Part shown: positions 1 to 8,614 of the stretch, one piece after another
How the letters are laid out: the number at the start of each line of letters is the position of its first letter
How positions within the stretch are numbered: the first letter of the stretch is position 1
Assembly: GCA_030446745.1 (NCBI GenBank)
Contig: JAUJMS010000002.1
Span: 154,547 to 218,546 of the forward strand
Origin: Egibacteraceae bacterium
GTDB taxonomy: Bacteria; Actinomycetota; Nitriliruptoria; Euzebyales; Egibacteraceae
Direction of reading: 5' to 3'
DNA length: 64,000 nt
Notes under the pieces: model-generated
What the model saw: the letters and a program-made list of their open reading frames with translations, nothing else
What the model was told of the DNA's origin: nothing
Databases searched by the model: none
Made by a program: the position numbers and the translations under genes

Positions 1-812
1 TGGCGGGCCGCCTCGTAGGCGACCACGGCCACGGCGGCGGCGAGGTTGAGCGACTCGGCGGCGCCGGCGTGGCCGGGCCGGTCCCCACGGTGCAGGGGCA
101 CGCGCAGCGCCGCGTCGCAGGCGGCGACGACGCCGGCGGGCAACCCGTGGGCCTCGTTGCCGAACACCAGCGCCGTCCCCGCCGTCAGGTCGGTCGCGGT
201 GTGGTCCCGGTCGGCGGTGGCGCTCGCCGCGACCAACCGGATCCCGCGCCGCCTGCACGCGTCGGCCAGCTCGCCGAACGCGACACCGCGGACGACGGGC
301 AGGTGGAACAGCGAGCCCGCCGAGGCACGGACCGCCTTTGGGTTGCGCGCGTCGACGCTGCCGCTGGTCAACACGACGGCGTCCGCGCCGGCGGCGTCGG
401 CGCAGCGCACGACCGTGCCGGCGTTGCCGGGGTCACGCACCTGGTGCAGCACGACGACGAGCGGCGCGCAGCGAGCGTCGACGGCGTCGTCGAGCACCGC
501 GTCCAGCGACGGCTCCGGCAGCACGGCGACGCCGACCGCGGCCTGCGGGGTGACCGTCGTCGCGATGGCGGCGAGCACCGCCTCGTCGACGACGACGACC
601 TCGGCGCCGGCCTCGCGGGCGCCGTCGACCAGCGCCGGCCACTGCGCCGCGCCGGCGGTGGTGGTGAACAGCCGGCGCAGGTGCGCGCCGGCCTCACGCA
701 ACGCTTGCGGTCCCTCGACGAGGAACGCCGCGTCGCCGCCGGCGCGGCCGCCGCGCCCCAGCCGGCGGGCCGCCTTGACCGCCGGGTTCGCCGTGCTCGT
801 GACGATGGGCAT
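1..812 (-). CDS. TrmH/SpoU-family RNA 2'-O-methyltransferase (3' end beyond window)
   Basis: Reading the minus strand gives about 270 residues from ATG (MPIVTSTANPAVKAARRL) to the window edge with no stop. An N-terminal substrate-binding part is followed by the SPOUT domain with the three family motifs: DPGNAGTVVRCADAAGA, VFGNEAHGL and a final SLNLAAAVAV. These form the trefoil-knot S-adenosylmethionine site of SpoU enzymes, which methylate ribose 2'-OH groups in rRNA or tRNA. The gene lies 24 bases after rplT. A TrmH-family gene at this place is common in actinobacteria. The exact RNA target (RlmB-like, TsnR-like or other) cannot be told from sequence alone. Only the last few codons should be missing. 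Confidence 0.9.
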   Translation of the reverse strand, partial: MPIVTSTANPAVKAARRLGRGGRAGGDAAFLVEGPQALREAGAHLRRLFTTTAGAAQWPALVDGAREAGAEVVVVDEAVLAAIATTVTPQAAVGVAVLPEPSLDAVLDDAVDARCAPLVVVLHQVRDPGNAGTVVRCADAAGADAVVLTSGSVDARNPKAVRASAGSLFHLPVVRGVAFGELADACRRRGIRLVAASATADRDHTATDLTAGTALVFGNEAHGLPAGVVAACDAALRVPLHRGDRPGHAGAAESLNLAAAVAVVAYEAAR

Positions 813-836
813 GCGCCGCCGGCCCGGCGCCTACGG

Positions 837-1193
837 CTACTGCAGCGCGCGCTTGGCGACGCCGACGAGCTCGCTGAAGGTCTTCGGGTCGCGCACCGCG
901 AGGTCGGCGAGGACCTTGCGGTCGAGGTCGACCTCGGCGCGCTTGAGCCCGTTGACGAAGCGGCTGTAGCTCAGGCCGTCGAGTCGTGCCGCGGCGTTGA
1001 TCCGCGTGATCCACAGCCGGCGGAAGTCGCCCTTGCGCTTGCGCCGGTCGCGGTACTCGTAGCGCATCGCGTGCAGCACCGACTCGTTGGCGATCCGGTA
1101 CCGCCGGCTGCGCGCGCCGCGGAAGCCCTTCGCCCGTTCGAGCACCGTACGTCGCTGCTTGCGGGCGTGCACCCCACGCTTGACGCGTGCCAT
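837..1193 (-). CDS. rplT: 50S ribosomal protein L20
   Basis: The 118-residue protein is basic throughout and full length for L20. It starts [15 protein letters not shown], the typical N-terminal extension that threads into 23S rRNA, and keeps the [13 protein letters not shown] core. L20 binds 23S rRNA early in large-subunit assembly. It follows rpmI by about 70 bases in the same direction, so the two are very likely cotranscribed. In bacteria where it has been studied L20 also represses its own operon; no clear L20-binding leader was recognised here. Confidence 0.98.
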   Translation of the reverse strand: MARVKRGVHARKQRRTVLERAKGFRGARSRRYRIANESVLHAMRYEYRDRRKRKGDFRRLWITRINAAARLDGLSYSRFVNGLKRAEVDLDRKVLADLAVRDPKTFSELVGVAKRALQ

Positions 1194-1263
1194 CGTGTGT
1201 CTCCTCGCTGTTGCGTGCCCCGCCGCCGCCGTCGACCCGCGCCGGCCCGACGGCGAGCCGGGA

Positions 1264-1461
1264 TCAGTTGCCCGAGATCAGCTTGCGGATCTGCGCGGCG
1301 TCGCCGCCGGTGAGCTCCCCGTCGCGTGACAGCCGCCGCTTCCGCGTGCTCGTCTTCTTCTCGAGGATGTGGTTCTTGTTCATCCGCCGGTGCAGCACCT
1401 TGCCGGTCCGCGTGATGCGGAAGCGGTCCTTGGCTCCGGAATGGGTCTTCTGCTTCGGCAT
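1264..1461 (-). CDS. rpmI: 50S ribosomal protein L35
   Basis: The 65-residue product begins [20 protein letters not shown] and contains the [14 protein letters not shown] segment, both diagnostic for L35. An in-frame ATG 13 codons upstream exists, but the homologous start is this one. Normally infC lies immediately upstream of rpmI. Here the upstream 136 bases hold no infC and the next gene is a DUF1844 gene. Confidence 0.97.
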   Translation of the reverse strand: MPKQKTHSGAKDRFRITRTGKVLHRRMNKNHILEKKTSTRKRRLSRDGELTGGDAAQIRKLISGN

Positions 1462-1562
1462 CGAACACGCTTCCTGTCGGTGGCGCCCGGCAGCACGCAC
1501 TGCCGGCTGCGGAATCGACGCAGCAAGCCGTTCGGCGCGGCGGCACGGCGCGGTTTGCGGCG

Positions 1563-1592
1563 ATGATAGCCGCGCCCCCTCGCGGCGTCGAA
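1563..1592 (-). promoter_or_regulatory. putative sigma-70-type promoter for rpmI-rplT
   Basis: On the minus strand TTCGAC is followed after 18 bases by TATCAT, about 100 bases upstream of the rpmI start. The -10 box is one of few AT-rich hexamers in the gap between DUF1844 and rpmI. This is a pattern match only. Confidence 0.4.
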
Positions 1593-1597
1593 ACGGT

Positions 1598-2050
1598 TCA
1601 GCGCGGCGGCGGGCCGGGGTCGCGCCCGGGGATCCACAGCCGGTCGGTCATGCGCCGCTCCCCGGCGGCGGCAGGACGTGGCGGCGGTGGCGCGCCGGCG
1701 GGCGCGCCGGCGGCCGACTGGTCGCTGGCGCCGGCCGTGGCGGGCTCGGCTGCCGCGGCGGTGTCGCGCTCGGCCTGGACCTGGGCGAGCTGCAGCTGGC
1801 CCACGCCGGCGCGCATCTGCTCGGCCAGGTCCGCGGGCAGCGCGCCGGCGGTCGCGTCCACGAGTGCCGCCATCGCGTCGATGAGCGTGCGGGCGTCGGG
1901 GCGGCCGAGCTTCACCTGGGCGCCCGCGGCGAGCAGGTTGTAGGCCTCGGCGAGCAGCCCGGCGGCGTCGGCGCCGCGCAGCTGCTCGAGGTAGGCCCGC
2001 AGCTCCTCGGGCGACGGCTGGGCGGGTTGGCCGGCGTAGGGGTCGGTCAT
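1598..2050 (-). CDS. DUF1844 family protein
   Basis: The 150-residue protein has a helical core (LRAYLEQLRGADAAGLLAE, then NLLAAGAQVKLGRPDARTLIDAMAALVDAT and LGQLQLAQVQAE-like helices). This matches DUF1844, a small family of unknown function usually encoded just before infC-rpmI-rplT in actinobacteria. The last third is Ala/Pro-rich and probably disordered, ending in MTDRLWIPGRDPG. The ATG at MTDPYAGQPAQP was chosen because the reading frame upstream loses actinobacterial codon character. No catalytic residues are evident. Confidence 0.8.
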   Translation of the reverse strand: MTDPYAGQPAQPSPEELRAYLEQLRGADAAGLLAEAYNLLAAGAQVKLGRPDARTLIDAMAALVDATAGALPADLAEQMRAGVGQLQLAQVQAERDTAAAAEPATAGASDQSAAGAPAGAPPPPRPAAAGERRMTDRLWIPGRDPGPPPR

Positions 2051-2122
2051 CGGCGCATCGTAGAGACGTCGCCGCTTCGCGTCGCGCCGCCGGCGCCGCC
2101 GCGCGGGCTTACCATGCGCGCC

Positions 2123-2688
2123 ATGTCCATGACCGTCGACCTCGTGACGGCGCTGGGCGACCGCGTCCGCCCGCTGCGGCGCGTCGAGTACGACCACCTC
2201 GTGGCGTCCGGGAGCTTCGGCGACGAGCGGCTGGAGCTGTTGCGGGGAGCGCTGGTCCGGATGGGCCCACAGGATCCGTTGCACGCCGGCACCGTCCAGT
2301 GGCTCCAGCGGGTGATCGGGCGGGCGCTGCCGGCCGACGTGGACCTGCGCACGCAGCTTCCGTTCGCGGCCGGCGACGACGGGGAGCCGGAGCCCGACCT
2401 CGCCGTGGTGCCAGCCGGCCGCTACCGCGACCGCCACCCCGAGCGCGCCCTGCTCGTCATCGAGGTTGCCCGCACCAGCCACGCGCTCGACCTGGGCCCG
2501 AAGGTCGCGACGTACGCCGAGGCCGGCGTGCCCGAGTACTGGTCGTGGACCTGCTCGGCCCGGCGGTCGTCGTCTGCCGCGAGCCGGAGGGGCCCGGCTA
2601 CGGCCTGCGGAGCGAACACCGCAGCAGTGTGCTGCGACCCGGGTCGCTGCCGGGCGGGTCGGTCGACCTCGACGAGCTGTTCGCCTGA
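2123..2688 (+). pseudogene. Uma2-family (DUF820) nuclease-like protein, frameshifted
   Basis: The first part (VEYDHLVASGSFGDERLELL, then PEPDLAVVPAGRY and LLVIEVARTSHALDLGPK) matches the PD-(D/E)XK-like Uma2 family, often found as solitary genes of unknown role. After VPEYW the frame is lost. The family continuation (VVDLLGPAVVVCREPEGPGY to VDLDELFA) is encoded one frame over and ends at a TGA. Restoring one G in the GG at about 2541 gives a continuous protein of normal length. It is either a true recent pseudogene or a base-calling error in a G run. It is the only plus-strand gene in the first 29 kb. Confidence 0.8.
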
Positions 2689-2698
2689 CCGCCGGGCG

Positions 2699-3484
2699 TC
2701 AGGTGAGGCCGACCGACCGCAGGTAGGCGTCGATCAGGACGTCGCCGGCGAGCAGGGCCAGCACGGCGCCGAGGGCGAGGTACGGCCCGAACGGGATGAG
2801 GTCCTTGCGCCGGCGGAAGCCGGTGGCCAGGAACACGATGGCGACGACCCCGCCGAGCAGGAAGCCGCCGAACACCCCGACCACGACGTGGGCCCAGCCG
2901 AGGTAGCCCAGGCCGATGCCGATGAACCCGGCGAGCTTCACGTCGCCCATCCCCATGCCGCGCGGTGAGATGAGCGCCAGCAGCAGCAGCCCGCCGAAGG
3001 CGGCGAGCCCGCCCAGCAGCGCGCGCAACCCCGCGCCGGGGACGCCGTTGAGCACGCCCGCGGCGACGAGCAGCACCGCCAGGACCGGGGTCAGCGGGTA
3101 GGTCAGCCGGTTGGGGATCTTTCGGGTCTCCGCGTCGATGACCGCGAGGACCAGCAGCGTCCACGCGAACAGCAGGTACCCGGGCAAGGCCCAGTCGAGC
3201 CCCACGCGCGCGCCGACGAGCGCGAACACCGCGGCCCCGGCCAGCTCGACGGCCGGGTAACGCGCGCTGATCCGCGCCCCGCAGTCGCGGCACCGCCCGC
3301 GCAGCACCAGCCACGACACGACCGGCACGTTGTCGCGCGGGCGGACCGGCGCCCCGCACGCGGGGCAGGCGCTGGGCGGCGACGCGAGCGAGCCGCCGGC
3401 GGGCACCCGGTGGATGACGACGTTGGCGAACGAGCCGAACAGCAGGCCCAGCAGGGCGCAACCCGCGACGACGACTCCGTCCAT
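2699..3484 (-). CDS. pilD: Prepilin peptidase / N-methyltransferase (PilD-type)
   Basis: This 261-residue polytopic membrane protease cleaves prepilin leaders at the Gly|Phe junction and methylates the new N-terminus. The cytoplasmic N-terminal domain has the two zinc-binding CxxC pairs (CPACGAP and CRDCGAR). The two catalytic aspartates are in VIDAETRKIPN and in GMGDVKL (GxGD motif). About seven hydrophobic segments follow. It is separated by 31 kb from the pilus locus whose pilins it would process. No other prepilin peptidase was seen in the window. Confidence 0.95.
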   Translation of the reverse strand: MDGVVVAGCALLGLLFGSFANVVIHRVPAGGSLASPPSACPACGAPVRPRDNVPVVSWLVLRGRCRDCGARISARYPAVELAGAAVFALVGARVGLDWALPGYLLFAWTLLVLAVIDAETRKIPNRLTYPLTPVLAVLLVAAGVLNGVPGAGLRALLGGLAAFGGLLLLALISPRGMGMGDVKLAGFIGIGLGYLGWAHVVVGVFGGFLLGGVVAIVFLATGFRRRKDLIPFGPYLALGAVLALLAGDVLIDAYLRSVGLT

Positions 3485-3563
3485 GCCGCGAGTCTGCCAC
3501 CGGTTCCGTTGCGCGACGGGTGGCCGTCCCCAGGGCGCGCGGCGCGCCCTCGACCGGCCAGCG

Positions 3564-4025
3564 CTACTTCAGGTCGGCGAGCAGACGGGCCGTCTCGATG
3601 GCGGCGAGCGCGGCGTCCCAGCCCTTGTTGCCGAGCTTGCCGCCCGCACGGTCCACCGCCTGGGCGAACGTCTCGGTGGTCAGCACCCCGAAGCCGACGG
3701 GCACGCCGCCGGCGGCGGCGATCGCGCCGACCTCGGCGGCCTGGCCGGCGACGTAGTCGAAGTGCGGCGTCTCGCCGCGCACGACCGCGCCGAGCGCGAC
3801 GACCGCGTCGAAGCGCCCCGTCTCCGCGAGCCGGCGGACGACGACCGGCAGCTCGTAGGCGCCCGGTACCCACGCGAGTTCGAGGTCGTCGTCGGCGACG
3901 CCGTGGCGGCGCAGGCAGTCGAGGGCACCGTCGACGAGCGCGCGCACGACGACCTCGTTGAACCGTCCCGCGACGACGGCGACGCGCAGACCGGCGCCGT
4001 CCAGGCTGCCCTCGTGGACCTTCAT
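3564..4025 (-). CDS. ribH: 6,7-dimethyl-8-ribityllumazine synthase
   Basis: The 153-residue enzyme condenses 5-amino-6-ribitylamino-uracil with 3,4-dihydroxy-2-butanone 4-phosphate, the penultimate step of riboflavin synthesis. Family motifs are [32 protein letters not shown] and [21 protein letters not shown]. Its ATG overlaps the ribBA stop (ATGA), so translation is probably coupled. It is the last gene of the rib operon. Confidence 0.97.
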   Translation of the reverse strand: MKVHEGSLDGAGLRVAVVAGRFNEVVVRALVDGALDCLRRHGVADDDLELAWVPGAYELPVVVRRLAETGRFDAVVALGAVVRGETPHFDYVAGQAAEVGAIAAAGGVPVGFGVLTTETFAQAVDRAGGKLGNKGWDAALAAIETARLLADLK

Positions 4026-5269
4026 CGCACGCCCTCCTCGGTGGTGGTGGTCGTTGCGTCCGGGTCGACCAGCGACGAGAACTCGTGGCCGAGCTTGTCG
4101 CGCTTGGTCTCCAGGTAACGCAGGTTCTCCGTCGTCGGCGTCGTCTCGATCGGCACGCGCTCGACGATCTCCAACCCGTACCCCTCCAGGCCGGCGCGCT
4201 TGGCCGGGTTGTTGGTCAGCAGCCGCAGCGTCGACAGGCCGAGGTCGACGAGGATCTGCGCCCCGGTGCCGTAGTCGCGCAGGTCGGCGGCGAAGCCCAG
4301 CTCGAGGTTGGCCTCGACCGTGTCGGCGCCACCGTCCTGCAGCGAGTAGGCCCGCAGCTTGTGCATGATGCCGATGCCGCGCCCCTCGTGACCGCGGATG
4401 TAGACGACGACGCCCTCCCCCGCGGTCGCGATCTGGCGCAACGCGTCGTGCAGCTGCGTGCCGCAGTCGCAGCGCAGCGACCCGAACACGTCGCCGGTCA
4501 GGCACTCCGAGTGCATCCGCACGAGCACGTCGGGCTTGCCCGCCGGCTTCCCACGGACCAGGGCGATGTGCTGGTGCGCGTCGTAGTCGGACTCGTAGCC
4601 GATCGCGGTGAACGGACCGTACGGGGTGGGGATTTCGGCCTCGGCGACGCGCCGGACGTGGCGTTCGTGGTGACGGCGGTAGGCGATGAGGTCGGCGATG
4701 GACACCAGCTGGAGCCCGTGCGCATCGGCGAAGCGGCGCAGCTCCGGCAGCCGCGCCATCGTGCCGTCGTCGTTGACGACCTCGCAGAGCACCCCGGCCT
4801 CGCTGCGGCCGGCCAGACGGGCGAGGTCGACCGCGGCTTCGGTGTGCCCGGCGCGGCGCAGCACCCCGCCCTCGGTGTAGCGCAGCGGGAAGATGTGGCC
4901 GGGGCGGGCGAGGTCGCCGGGTCGCGTCGCCGGGTCGATCAGCGCGCGGATCGTCGTCGCGCGGTCGGCGGCGGAGATGCCGGTCGTGGTGCCGGCGCGG
5001 GCGTCGACCGAGACGGTGAACGCGGTGCGGTGCGACTCGGTGTTCGCGGTGACCATCAGCGGGATCTCGAGCGCGTCGAGGCGCGCACCCGTCAGCGGCA
5101 TGCAGATGACGCCGGAGGTGTGGCGGACGAAGAACGCGATCGCCTCGGGCGTCGCCGCGTCGGCGGCCATGATGAGGTCGCCCTCGTTCTCGCGGTCGGC
5201 GTCGTCGACGACGACGACGATCTCGCCGCGGGCGATCGCCGCGACGGCGTCGGTGATGGCGGCGAACAC
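4022..5269 (-). CDS. ribBA: Bifunctional 3,4-dihydroxy-2-butanone-4-phosphate synthase / GTP cyclohydrolase II
   Basis: The protein has 415 residues. The N-terminal DHBP synthase half shows [15 protein letters not shown] and [11 protein letters not shown]. The C-terminal GTP cyclohydrolase II half shows the zinc cysteines in [15 protein letters not shown] and RGHEGRGIG. It makes both committed precursors of riboflavin. It starts with GTG 2 bases after the ribE stop and overlaps ribH by 4 bases. Confidence 0.97.
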   Translation of the reverse strand: MFAAITDAVAAIARGEIVVVVDDADRENEGDLIMAADAATPEAIAFFVRHTSGVICMPLTGARLDALEIPLMVTANTESHRTAFTVSVDARAGTTTGISAADRATTIRALIDPATRPGDLARPGHIFPLRYTEGGVLRRAGHTEAAVDLARLAGRSEAGVLCEVVNDDGTMARLPELRRFADAHGLQLVSIADLIAYRRHHERHVRRVAEAEIPTPYGPFTAIGYESDYDAHQHIALVRGKPAGKPDVLVRMHSECLTGDVFGSLRCDCGTQLHDALRQIATAGEGVVVYIRGHEGRGIGIMHKLRAYSLQDGGADTVEANLELGFAADLRDYGTGAQILVDLGLSTLRLLTNNPAKRAGLEGYGLEIVERVPIETTPTTENLRYLETKRDKLGHEFSSLVDPDATTTTTEEGVR

Positions 5270-5271
5270 GG

Positions 5272-5895
5272 TCAGTCCTTTCCGGGGGTGTACGGCGACG
5301 CCGTGTCGCCGGCGAGCAGCCGCGCGACGTACTTGGCGACGACATCGGTCTCGAGGTTGACCGCGTCACCCGCGGTGCGCCGGCCCAGCACCGTGGCGCT
5401 GAGCGTGTGCGGGATCAACCCGACGGCGAACGTGCCGTCGGCGACCGCCATCACCGTCAGCGACGTCCCGTCGACGGCGATCGAGCCCTTCTCGACGACG
5501 TAGGGCGCCAGCGCCGCCGGCAGGGTGCAGCGCAGGACGGTCCAGCCGTCGCGGGGCTCGACGGCGACGACCTCGCCCACCGCGTCGACGTGGCCCTGCA
5601 CGAGGTGGCCTCCCAGCCGGCCGTCGGCGCGCAGCGCCCGTTCGAGGTTGACCGGCGAGCCCGGTCCCAGTCGGCCCAGCGCCGTGCGGTCGAGCGTCTC
5701 GCCCATCAGCGCGGCGACGAACCCTCCCGCCGGCGGCAGCGCGGTCACGGTCAGGCAGCACCCGTTGACGCTGATGGAGTCCCCGACGGCGGCGTCGGCG
5801 ACCACCGTGGCGCAGTCGACTTCGAGCACGGCGCCGGGCGCGCCGCGGCGCAGCGCCCGCACGGTGCCGACCTCCTCGACGATGCCGGTGAACAT
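5272..5895 (-). CDS. ribE: Riboflavin synthase (alpha subunit)
   Basis: The 207-residue protein consists of two tandem lumazine-binding repeats. The first starts [12 protein letters not shown] with [13 protein letters not shown]. The second has [14 protein letters not shown] and [12 protein letters not shown]. It dismutates two lumazine molecules to riboflavin. The ATG shares its A with the ribD TGA (TGATG), which indicates translational coupling. Confidence 0.97.
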   Translation of the reverse strand: MFTGIVEEVGTVRALRRGAPGAVLEVDCATVVADAAVGDSISVNGCCLTVTALPPAGGFVAALMGETLDRTALGRLGPGSPVNLERALRADGRLGGHLVQGHVDAVGEVVAVEPRDGWTVLRCTLPAALAPYVVEKGSIAVDGTSLTVMAVADGTFAVGLIPHTLSATVLGRRTAGDAVNLETDVVAKYVARLLAGDTASPYTPGKD

Positions 5896-6902
5896 CAGGC
5901 GGCCGCCCGCGGGTAGAGCGTGAGGACGGTGTCGTCGCCGAGTGGCTCGGCGGCGTCCAGGCGCAGCCGCGGCGCGGCGGCGAGCGTCGCCGGCCAGTCG
6001 CCGGCGACCAGCGGCAGGCCACGCTCGCCGAGCAGCACCGGGGCGACGTGGACGACCAGCTTGTCGCACAGGCCGGCACGCAGAAACGCCCCGGCGGCGT
6101 GTGGGCCGCCTTCGACGAGCACGCTGCGCACGTCGCGTGACCACAGCGCCGGCAGCAGGGTGTCGAGGTCGCCGCGGTGCACCAGCGTCGGGGCGGCGGC
6201 GTCGCGGACCCGCGCGCTCGGACCGACGCGACCGCGACGGTCGAGGACGACGCGCAGCGGCTGGGGGCCGTCGTAGTCGGGGAGGCGGCAGGTCAGTGCC
6301 GGGTCGTCGGCGAGCACGGTTCCCGAGCCGACGACGACCGCGTCGGCCTCGGCGCGCAGCGCGTGGGCCCGCTCGCGGGCGGCGGCCCCGGTCAGCCACC
6401 GCGAGCTGCCGTCGGCGGCGGCGGTGCGCCCGTCGAGGCTGACCGCCGCCTTGACGACGACGAACGGGCGCCCGGTCGCGACGGCGGTGAGGAACACCTC
6501 GTTCTGGCGGCGCGCGGCGTCGCCGCAGACGCCCAGGTCCACGGTGACGCCGGCGGTGCGCAGGTGCTCGGCGCCGCCGGCGGCCGCGGGGAACGGGTCG
6601 CGGATCGCCGCGACCACCCGCGCCACGCCGGCGGCGAGCAGCGCCTCGGTGCACGGACCGGTGCGCCCGCGGTGGTCGCACGGCTCCAGCGTCACGTAGG
6701 CGGTCGCCCCCGCCGCCCGCGCGCCGGCGGCGCGCAGCGCGACGACCTCGGCGTGCGGCTGCCCGGCGCGGGCGTGGTGGCCCTCGCCCACGATGGTGGC
6801 GTCGGCGACGATGACGCAACCGACGAGGGGGTTGGGCGACACGGTGCGCCGCCCACGTTCGGCCAGTGCGAGGGCGCGGCCCATGTACGCCTCGTCGTCC
6901 AC
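5895..6902 (-). CDS. ribD: Bifunctional diaminohydroxyphosphoribosylaminopyrimidine deaminase / 5-amino-6-(5-phosphoribosylamino)uracil reductase
   Basis: The protein has 335 residues. The N-terminal cytidine-deaminase-like domain carries the zinc site PHAEVVAL and LEPCDHRGRTGPC. The C-terminal reductase domain has VVVGSGTVLADDPALTCR and VEGGPHAAGAFL. The GTG start (VDDEAYMGRAL) follows a strong GGGAGGG ribosome binding site. Longer in-frame starts would fall inside the upstream FMN riboswitch and are rejected. It is the first gene of the riboflavin operon. Confidence 0.95.
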   Translation of the reverse strand: MDDEAYMGRALALAERGRRTVSPNPLVGCVIVADATIVGEGHHARAGQPHAEVVALRAAGARAAGATAYVTLEPCDHRGRTGPCTEALLAAGVARVVAAIRDPFPAAAGGAEHLRTAGVTVDLGVCGDAARRQNEVFLTAVATGRPFVVVKAAVSLDGRTAAADGSSRWLTGAAARERAHALRAEADAVVVGSGTVLADDPALTCRLPDYDGPQPLRVVLDRRGRVGPSARVRDAAAPTLVHRGDLDTLLPALWSRDVRSVLVEGGPHAAGAFLRAGLCDKLVVHVAPVLLGERGLPLVAGDWPATLAAAPRLRLDAAEPLGDDTVLTLYPRAAA

Positions 6903-7032
6903 GCGATGCCCTCCCTCCCGGTTCGTCGGCCGCGCCGGCGGGGTTGTGGGGTCGCGCGAACGCGCCGGTCGACGCGGACGCACGCGTCCTGTGCCGCGGG
7001 CATGCCGCGGCACGCCGTTCCCGGCGGTCGCG

Positions 7033-7182
7033 CCTTCTCCCATCCGGACTCTCACCGTCGGCTCCGGCCTTGCTCCCACGGGAGCGCACCGGATCCACCG
7101 CCCAGCGGGCGGGTCGCGGGCTCCCCGGACCGGCTGCGGCCCGGGCTACCGCCGGTCGGGACTTCCACCCTGCCCCGAAGGC
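7033..7182 (-). promoter_or_regulatory. FMN riboswitch (RFN element)
   Basis: The minus strand contains the conserved RFN blocks in order: CTTCGGGGCAGGGTGG, GTCCCGACCGGCGGTAG, GCCCGCGACCCG, GGATCCGGTG and GGCCGGAGCCGACGGTGAG, closing with AGTCCGGATGGGAGAAGG. These form the six-arm FMN aptamer whose ends pair as the P1 helix. It sits 130 bases upstream of the ribD start and should switch off rib expression when FMN is abundant. No classic U-run terminator is obvious between it and ribD, so translational or Rho-dependent control is more likely. Confidence 0.95.
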
Positions 7183-7222
7183 GCGTGCGGCCTGGTGGCC
7201 GCGGCGCAAGCCTACCGCCGCG

Positions 7223-8614
7223 TCAGGACGGCTCGGCCCGCCAGCGACACAGGTACATGCCGTCGCTGCCGTCGACGTCGGGGCTCAGCTGCACGCCGGG
7301 GTCGCCGGCAGACGGCCGCCGGTGGGCGGCGGGCGTCAGGGTAGCCGCGTCAAGCGTGAAGCGGTCGCCGTACAGCGCCGTGAAGCCGGTCGCGACGCCG
7401 ACTGTCTCCGCGACGGTCCACGTGCACGCGCTGTAGACCAGGACGCCGCCGGGGCGCACGAGCGGTGCCGCCGCCTCGAGCAGCCGCAGCTGCAGCCCCG
7501 CGAGGCGCTCGGCGTCGCCGGGCGTGCGGCGCCAGCGCAGCTCGGGGCGTCGGCGTACGACGCCGAAGCCGGTGCACGGGGCATCGACGAGCACGGCGTC
7601 GAAGGCTTCGGCGCGCCACGGTGGCCGGGCGGCGTCGGCGACGGCCACGCCGACGCGTGCGGCCATGCCGGTGCGGGCAGCCGCGTCGCGCACGAACCCG
7701 GCGCGGTTGGGCCGCACGTCGGCCGCGGCGACGGTCGCCCCGAGCTGTGCCAGGTGCGTCGTCTTGCCGCCGGGCGCGGCGCAGGCGTCGAGCACCCGCC
7801 ACGACGGTTCCGCCATCGGCGCGGAGGCAGTTCCGGGCGCGACGGTGGGCGGCGCGGCGGCGCGGGCGACGACCATCGACGCCTCGTCCTGCACCACGGC
7901 CCGCCCCTCCGCGACGCACGCGAGCGCGCCCGGATCGGCGTGCGGCACGTTGACCGCCTCGGGCACCAGCCGACCGGGCGTCGCGTCGAAGCCGGCCCTG
8001 CGCAGCTCGGCGAGCAGCCCCGCCGGGTCGCCGGTCGCGCGCAGGACCAGCCCCGGCGGCACGTTGCCCGCCTCCAGGACCGCCCGCGCGCGCTCGCCGA
8101 ACCGCTCGCGTGCCGACGCCACGACCCAGGCGGGATAGCCGCTGCGCAGCGCGAGGCCGGCGTCGTCGTGCTCGGACGGCCACGGCAACCGCTCGCGGGA
8201 CCGCGCGAGCGCGCGCAGCACCCCGTTGACGAACCCGGCAACGTGGTCGCCGACCTGCTCGCGCGCAACCGAGACCGCGGTGTCGACCGCGGCCCGGTCG
8301 GGACTGTCGCCGTAGAGCAGCTGCCACGCGCCGAGGCGCAGGACGTCGAGCACAGCCGGCTCGACCCGCTCCAGCGGCCGCGTGACGACGGTCGTGAGCG
8401 CCCAGTCCAGCGTCCCCTGCCAGCGCAGGGTCGAGTAGGCGAGGTTCGCGGCGAACGCGCGGTCGCGTTCGTCGAGCCGCGAGCGGCGCAGCTCGGTGTC
8501 CACGACCGGTCCCGACCACGCCGCGTCCGCGTCGACGCGACGGAGGATGCGCCAGGCGGCGATCCGCGCCGCGACCCCCTCGCCCCCGCGCGCCGCGGCC
8601 GGCTCGGCGGTCAC
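7223..8614 (-). CDS. rsmB: 16S rRNA (cytosine-967-C5)-methyltransferase
   Basis: The 463-residue protein has an N-terminal NusB-like RNA-binding domain (AWRILRRVDADAAW to FVNGVLRALAR) and a C-terminal Rossmann methyltransferase domain. The SAM site is DACAAPGGKTTHLAQ. The catalytic cysteines of m5C enzymes are in VDAPCTGFG and in VYSACTWTVAE. The Thr-Trp pair in the last motif replaces the usual Thr-Leu/Thr-Ile. The GTG start overlaps the fmt stop (GTGA). Confidence 0.93.
   Translation of the reverse strand: MTAEPAAARGGEGVAARIAAWRILRRVDADAAWSGPVVDTELRRSRLDERDRAFAANLAYSTLRWQGTLDWALTTVVTRPLERVEPAVLDVLRLGAWQLLYGDSPDRAAVDTAVSVAREQVGDHVAGFVNGVLRALARSRERLPWPSEHDDAGLALRSGYPAWVVASARERFGERARAVLEAGNVPPGLVLRATGDPAGLLAELRRAGFDATPGRLVPEAVNVPHADPGALACVAEGRAVVQDEASMVVARAAAPPTVAPGTASAPMAEPSWRVLDACAAPGGKTTHLAQLGATVAAADVRPNRAGFVRDAAARTGMAARVGVAVADAARPPWRAEAFDAVLVDAPCTGFGVVRRRPELRWRRTPGDAERLAGLQLRLLEAAAPLVRPGGVLVYSACTWTVAETVGVATGFTALYGDRFTLDAATLTPAAHRRPSAGDPGVQLSPDVDGSDGMYLCRWRAEPS

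Noticed and set aside
1380..1637. A small gene in the infC position (85 codons, minus strand)
   Set aside because: It overlaps rpmI in another frame, has no IF3 similarity and lacks coding character.
5895..7079. A longer ribD starting near 7079
   Set aside because: The extra N-terminus would lie within the FMN riboswitch; the GTG after GGGAGGG fits the family length.
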